Positions 59,461-64,000 of a DNA stretch of 64,000 nucleotides are shown one piece after another. The position numbers and the translations under genes are program-made. The stretch is from NCBI GenBank assembly GCA_026874595.1, contig CM049317.1, forward strand, positions 15,248,882 through 15,312,881, given 5' to 3'. This DNA comes from Sipunculus nudus. Lineage: Eukaryota > Annelida > Sipuncula > Golfingiida > Sipunculidae. The stretch's first letter is position 1, and each line of letters starts with the position of its first letter. Below the pieces are notes generated by a model. That model was not told the origin of the DNA and did no database searches. It saw only the letters and a list, made by a program, of their open reading frames with translations.

Positions 59461-60789
59461 CTGAAACATCATAAATTCTAACTAGAATCTTATTAGAATT
59501 CTTATACCATATATATTTGCTATTTACATTTTTCTCATTTTGGGGACAAATTTTGTCGTATCTATATTTGTTTTCAACCCATTGCTTAAGGCAATATACA
59601 GTCTTATGAAAATCATAATTACCAATTCCATTTTATGTTAACTGTGGCTTAATACAGTGAACATTTATGTTAAAACATTTCATGACATTTTGATTAACAT
59701 AATGTTAAAGTATATTTTAATACCAATAAATTTTTCATGAAAAAAATCTCTTGATTTTTTATGAAACTTAAAAATGAAAATCACAAATAAATTATCATAA
59801 AAGGAGAAAAGTTTATAATCTGTGTGTTGAAAATTGTAGCTAATTTACACTTTTTGGAAAAATTATATATGAATTAACTAATAAAATGAAGGAGAACTTA
59901 GCTAATTTAAACTTTGTTAACACACTTTGGCCAAACAGCATAGCTTGCAACCAAAGTTTCCATAAAGAGGGTGACATGTAATAAACATTACTTTTAAATT
60001 TCCCTCATTAATAATGATTTAACAAGTCAGACACAAACTCTAAAACTATTCTGAAAAGTTTATTTCAGAAAACATGCCCATATCCCATCTCACAGTACAG
60101 CAAAACTTAATCTCAAAATACTCAGGTTTTGGTTCATGTAATGTTTATCTACAAATTGAATCATATCCCTAGAATATTACTTTTAGGATGGAGAGAGTGA
60201 TAGAGGAACGAAAGGAGGAAGACAGGATGAGAGAAAGAGAGAGAGAGGGAGGTGTAGAGAGACCTAGGAAAAGCAGATATTATTTTCTGTTAAAAGTACA
60301 AGTTGATATCAACTGGTGCTTGACTATGTGACACATGTTGACATTTATAAAATGGCACAGTCATTCAGAATTCCAAGATCTGAATTAAAAAATTTTGGAC
60401 AAAATATACATTCTGTCTACTGCAAATAATGGAATATATCTGTAAATAATCTAAAGAAAAGTAATTAACTGTTGTGGCAAAGTCACTGAACTAACAAATG
60501 ATGACACTTTATAAAAGAATACACAAAATTCTAAAATCTTCATAAACTATGAGCAAATTTTGCATCCAAACGCCACATGGGTTCCTCTGAAATACACTAT
60601 ATTCTTGTCAACATGTGTCTTATTTTAGGCTAAACTTGAAATCTTGTTCAAGAAAAGAAATCGTTCTCTCGCAAGTTTGTGCATGACAGCAGGTGAATGC
60701 TCAGGTGCATATATGTGATTAAGAAATTCAGGTAAAATGACATGGAAAGAACAGGTAAAAATGTTGATAACATGACTAACATTACTCAC
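59461..60789 (-). other. Intron of the minus-strand gene
   Basis: 1.33-kb AT-rich intron with GT/AG ends. A purine-rich (GA)n-like tract at 60185-60265 is the only distinct feature. Confidence 0.6.
60185..60265 (+). repeat. Purine-rich low-complexity tract
   Basis: Almost pure A/G on the + strand, with GAGAGAGAGAGAG-type runs. Confidence 0.8.
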
Positions 60790-60845
60790 CAGCACTGTCA
60801 TCATCAGCTCCGCTGCAGCTCCCACTCTTCATCTTGATTATCAAC
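60790..60845 (-). CDS. First coding exon of the same minus-strand gene
   Basis: On the minus strand the exon lies between the acceptor CGTTACAG and the strong donor GTGAGT. An ATG at 60832-60830 in a good context (A at -3) opens MKSGSCSGADDDSA, and its phase 1 end joins the 59460 exon as GCT G|AT (Ala-Asp). Together they give 540 nt, 179 residues plus stop. The frame is also open upstream of the ATG within the exon (LIIK), so a further 5' coding exon cannot be excluded. Confidence 0.6.
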
Positions 60846-60949
60846 CTGTAACGAGGTAATGAGAAACTGTCAGCTCACATTACACAGATAAACCATTTAC
60901 ATGGAAATCTGGTGGTATCTTAAAACATAGACCTTGTATCTTGCACCTA

Positions 60950-61315
60950 GAAGATACAGCTGCACTGCATATATACATCTATACCACAGAAATACAATTT
61001 AATCTGAAGACCTGTACAAGGCATATACAATATTGCAGATTTACTGCCATCTACATAAAAACTTGTACCAGCTGTATCTACTAAAATACCAGAAATTTTT
61101 GTCTGATACATGGGAACCACAGAAATGCATCTCAAACCCATATAAATACACCTGCGCCAAGCAGATATAATGGCGTCAAAGAAATACACTTTTAATTGAT
61201 AGATACATTAGTACAAGCTAGAGATACCTGTACCATTTAGATACATCTGTAATGGGTAAATACACCTGCACAAACCAAATACACCTTAAGCAGATAGATA
61301 CACCTGCACTGAATA
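60950..61315. repeat. Degenerate ~17-35-bp minisatellite
   Basis: Many diverged copies of AGATACACCTGCACC-like and TACATCTATACCA-like motifs, clearest between 61140 and 61310. Confidence 0.6.
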
Positions 61316-62905
61316 ATTATTCAGGATATTAATTTACTTAAATTTAATATTTGAATTAAGGTAGTATTTAAATTAATCCAAAAGTTGTTTTAATTTCATT
61401 ATATACACCATAAAGTATATATAATTTTCAACCAGTACTCAGGTCTCTCTGATGGTATACATATTTTAACTTTTCACTAATTTTGTAACAATTAAAAATA
61501 ATTAAAATTTTTAAAAGGTACACCATTTTAAGCACAGAGAACAGAAAGTACTTTTTAGTGGACTAATATTAAATTATATGACAATATTTCAAATGTGCAA
61601 TGAAGCTTTTTGCAATACACAGTATTGTTACGCTTGTTACCCCAGGATATTTTGAGATACCCAAGAATCTACTTTGAAGTTCTGTGCTGAACTCAATCTG
61701 AACTGAAAGAAACCAACAGGAACAAAGGGTATACCTCAAGGTAAGTCACATGAGGTACTATTTTGTCTATTTTAAGTGAACCAGCCCCATTTCTTCAGCT
61801 CTGTATAAGGACTATTCTCAATGCATGAACATACTCTGCTGGATTGAACTTAAGGCTAAGTTCATATATTAATTTCACAGGCTACATATTATGTTTGTAG
61901 AAAATTTGATGCATAATCATCGATTTGCATCCCCACAATCATTTCAAAACACAATTCTACACAAGGGCTGGCGGGCATGCCTCACAGTTCACATCATGGT
62001 ATATCACAGGATTTTAATTTTACAATTAAATATCACAATATTTAAATATAAGCCCAGGATATAATTCTCACATTTCAGTCAAAGTGTGTCAAAGGGAAAT
62101 TTGCATATTTCTGTCATTAATATGAAATGAAAGCCCTAGCAGTAAACCTCAGTAAATGCACAAATTTATTTTATTAATCACATTTCCTATAGGCAATTAA
62201 TATATACATTTTAATAATACTATATAAATAAATATATATATATATTAAACCCAAAATTTCCATGAGACTCTTCAAAATTTTGACCTGGGAATCCAGGATT
62301 TTCCAAATAATGTTATTGTATCCAGAAAAGTAATACTTATATTAAAATAATTCATCCACCTTATTGTATATCACACATGCCTTAGTGGTACTGATAAAAG
62401 CATTACAGCAGATAACAAGCTAATTAATTAAAAATCCAGTGTCTTCACCAAATTTACATGCATATACACATGACAAACATTCTATAAGCAATGAAAGCAT
62501 CCATACTTTCCACCTGTAATGTATTAGTCTTACTATTAACCTATATATAAGCATGCACTCTACTGTTATTAATAATAAATATATAATGTCATAAACATGG
62601 CTGCATGAGTAGACAAAAATTGAATATAGCAAAAGGGATACATATTTGTAACATGATTTACATTTTTATTGTAAATTCTCAACTTTGTTTTTATAATTTT
62701 ATTAAACTTCAAATGATTCTTGTTGCTTTCAACATGAATTTCGGTGAAATAAATAATCTCAAACCCCATTCAATAATCTCAAAATTAAAATCCATAAACA
62801 ATGCACTGCTGTACATCAAATTTATTGCCAAGTGTGACAAAATTCAGATTAACTTGTGTTATTACTATTGACATGTTTTATTATACAGAAATACTTGTCT
62901 TGCTG
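61316..62905. other. Flank without recognised feature
   Basis: AT-rich. No coding exon or strong repeat is seen. Confidence 0.5.
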
Positions 62906-63170
62906 CTTGTGATGTTATAAATTTTCCAAAGTGGGACAAGCCATTAAAAATACTTGCATAAATTATCAGAGCCTCTGATCAAAACACTCTACATGCCAGA
63001 TGTGACATTATAAATTTTCCAAAGAGGGACAGGTCATAAACAAAATTTGCATAAATTATCAAAGATTCTAAACAGAGTGGTCTACATGCTTGCTGTGATG
63101 TTATAAAATATATATTCCATAGAGGGACCCGTTCTTGTAAAAATTTGCATAAATTATCAATAGACTAAAC
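62905..63170. repeat. ~94-bp tandem repeat, three copies
   Basis: Copies start near 62909, 63002 and 63096 with GTGATGTTATAAATTTTCCA and end with TTGCATAAATTATCA. The third is more diverged. Confidence 0.8.
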
Positions 63171-63289
63171 AAAATGGTAAAGTTAAATGTTTATAGAAGT
63201 GAGATTCTTGTCTGTTTCATGCATGTCACTGGACAATATATGATCACTGTGCCGTATTCATATGCATAATAAATTAATGGCCACAGAAA

Positions 63290-63960
63290 ACATGTGAATA
63301 GCCTGCGAGACTTAAATCAGTGCGGGTTGTATTAGAAAACACAGCTCATTTTGCTAATTATGAATGAAGATCAAGCGCACACTACAGGAATAAAACTGGG
63401 AGACCATAATTTTCCATTACGCCACAAGCAAGATTTGCACATCCTGTCAATAACCGACCGAAAACACAAGATGCAGTGAAACTTGCAAAACCCACCGTGA
63501 TAGAAAACCAAATAAAAGCCTATCAAAAACACATCAAGGTCATGCAATGAATTAAGGCTCATTGAATGCAATTAATTGGAAGAAATTAATCAGCAGGATT
63601 ATCCTCATTCGTAATTAAATTAATAAGCATGTTGTGTTGCGGGACTGGGCCAGCCTAAACTGGAATGCATATAATCTTAAGGCATAAAACTTCTTTTTGT
63701 TTTCTGGAAAGGCCAGAGTCATATTCACTGTATTAGGCTTCCATAATCATAAAACTTGGTTCCTCGCCTGCTCTGCAAAACCCACTGGCTTTAATAATTA
63801 AGAAGGGTTTTTGTTTTATTGATTTATCAGAGGGTGAAAGAAGGTTATTTTTGTTGTTCCTAGTTCTGCTAATAAGGTTAATTACTCCGTCAAAGAATAG
63901 AAAATATCTAATAAGCCAACTGAGGCAAAGATGGCAATGAGCAAAATCTTTTCGGGTTGC
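63290..63960. promoter_or_regulatory. Candidate conserved enhancer-like stretch
   Basis: Non-repetitive, non-coding in appearance, and dense in homeodomain-type cores (CTAATTATG, CAATTAATTGG, GTAATTAAATTAATAAG, GGTTAATTACTCC) plus an Otx-like GGATTATCC. It lies upstream of the minus-strand gene. The call rests on texture only. Confidence 0.25.
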
Positions 63961-64000
63961 CAAGCAACACAGCCTTTTTGTTTTAAAGTAAAACTGGTAA

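Noticed and set aside
63733-63963. 76-codon minus-strand open frame near the right edge
   Set aside because: It has no family resemblance and no splice link to the 60790 exon that I could find. The stretch looks more like non-coding regulatory sequence.

Overview
The window is eukaryotic, from an AT-rich invertebrate genome, most likely a mollusc and probably a bivalve. Genes are split into short exons with GT/AG introns, and the introns carry several interspersed repeat families of a kind common in molluscs. Some of these have tandem-repeat cores and 3' terminal hairpins. I see no prokaryotic features.

Layout. (1) Positions 1 to about 17,230 form one uninterrupted minisatellite with a 48-bp unit, about 355 units, organised in nested higher-order repeats (12, 48, 96, 1,310 and 8,040 bp). 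It runs off the left edge. (2) Positions 17,683-41,169 on the + strand hold the last 18 coding exons of a STAT5-type transcription factor. They encode 695 residues in one consistent frame: most of the coiled coil, the DNA-binding domain, linker, SH2 domain, tail tyrosine and C-terminus. The N-terminal STAT interaction domain is not in the window, so the array most likely lies inside an intron of this gene or just 5' of this part of it. (3) The STAT introns hold MITE-like elements, a 2.8-kb element with about 14 tandem copies of a ~180-bp unit and a hairpin/CTAG end, and two copies of a second element with a tandem core. (4) Positions 41,170 to about 50,700 are probably the long 3' UTR and downstream flank, with several small minisatellites. 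(5) About 50,700-58,960 has no supported gene; it holds AT microsatellites with a TIR element inserted in them. (6) Positions 58,964-60,845 on the - strand hold a two-exon gene for an unrecognised acidic, Ser/Asn/Gln-rich protein of 179 residues. (7) Positions 60,846-64,000 are its upstream flank, with small tandem repeats and a homeodomain-site-rich stretch near the right end.

The one gene with a clear function is the STAT, which would act downstream of cytokine-receptor/JAK-type tyrosine kinases: tyrosine phosphorylation, SH2-mediated dimerisation, nuclear entry and transcription. No link between it and the minus-strand gene can be seen. The most unusual object is the array. It keeps its unit length almost perfectly, is open in four of six frames without looking protein-coding, and offers two GATA-type motifs per unit, several hundred in total, next to or inside an immune-signalling gene.
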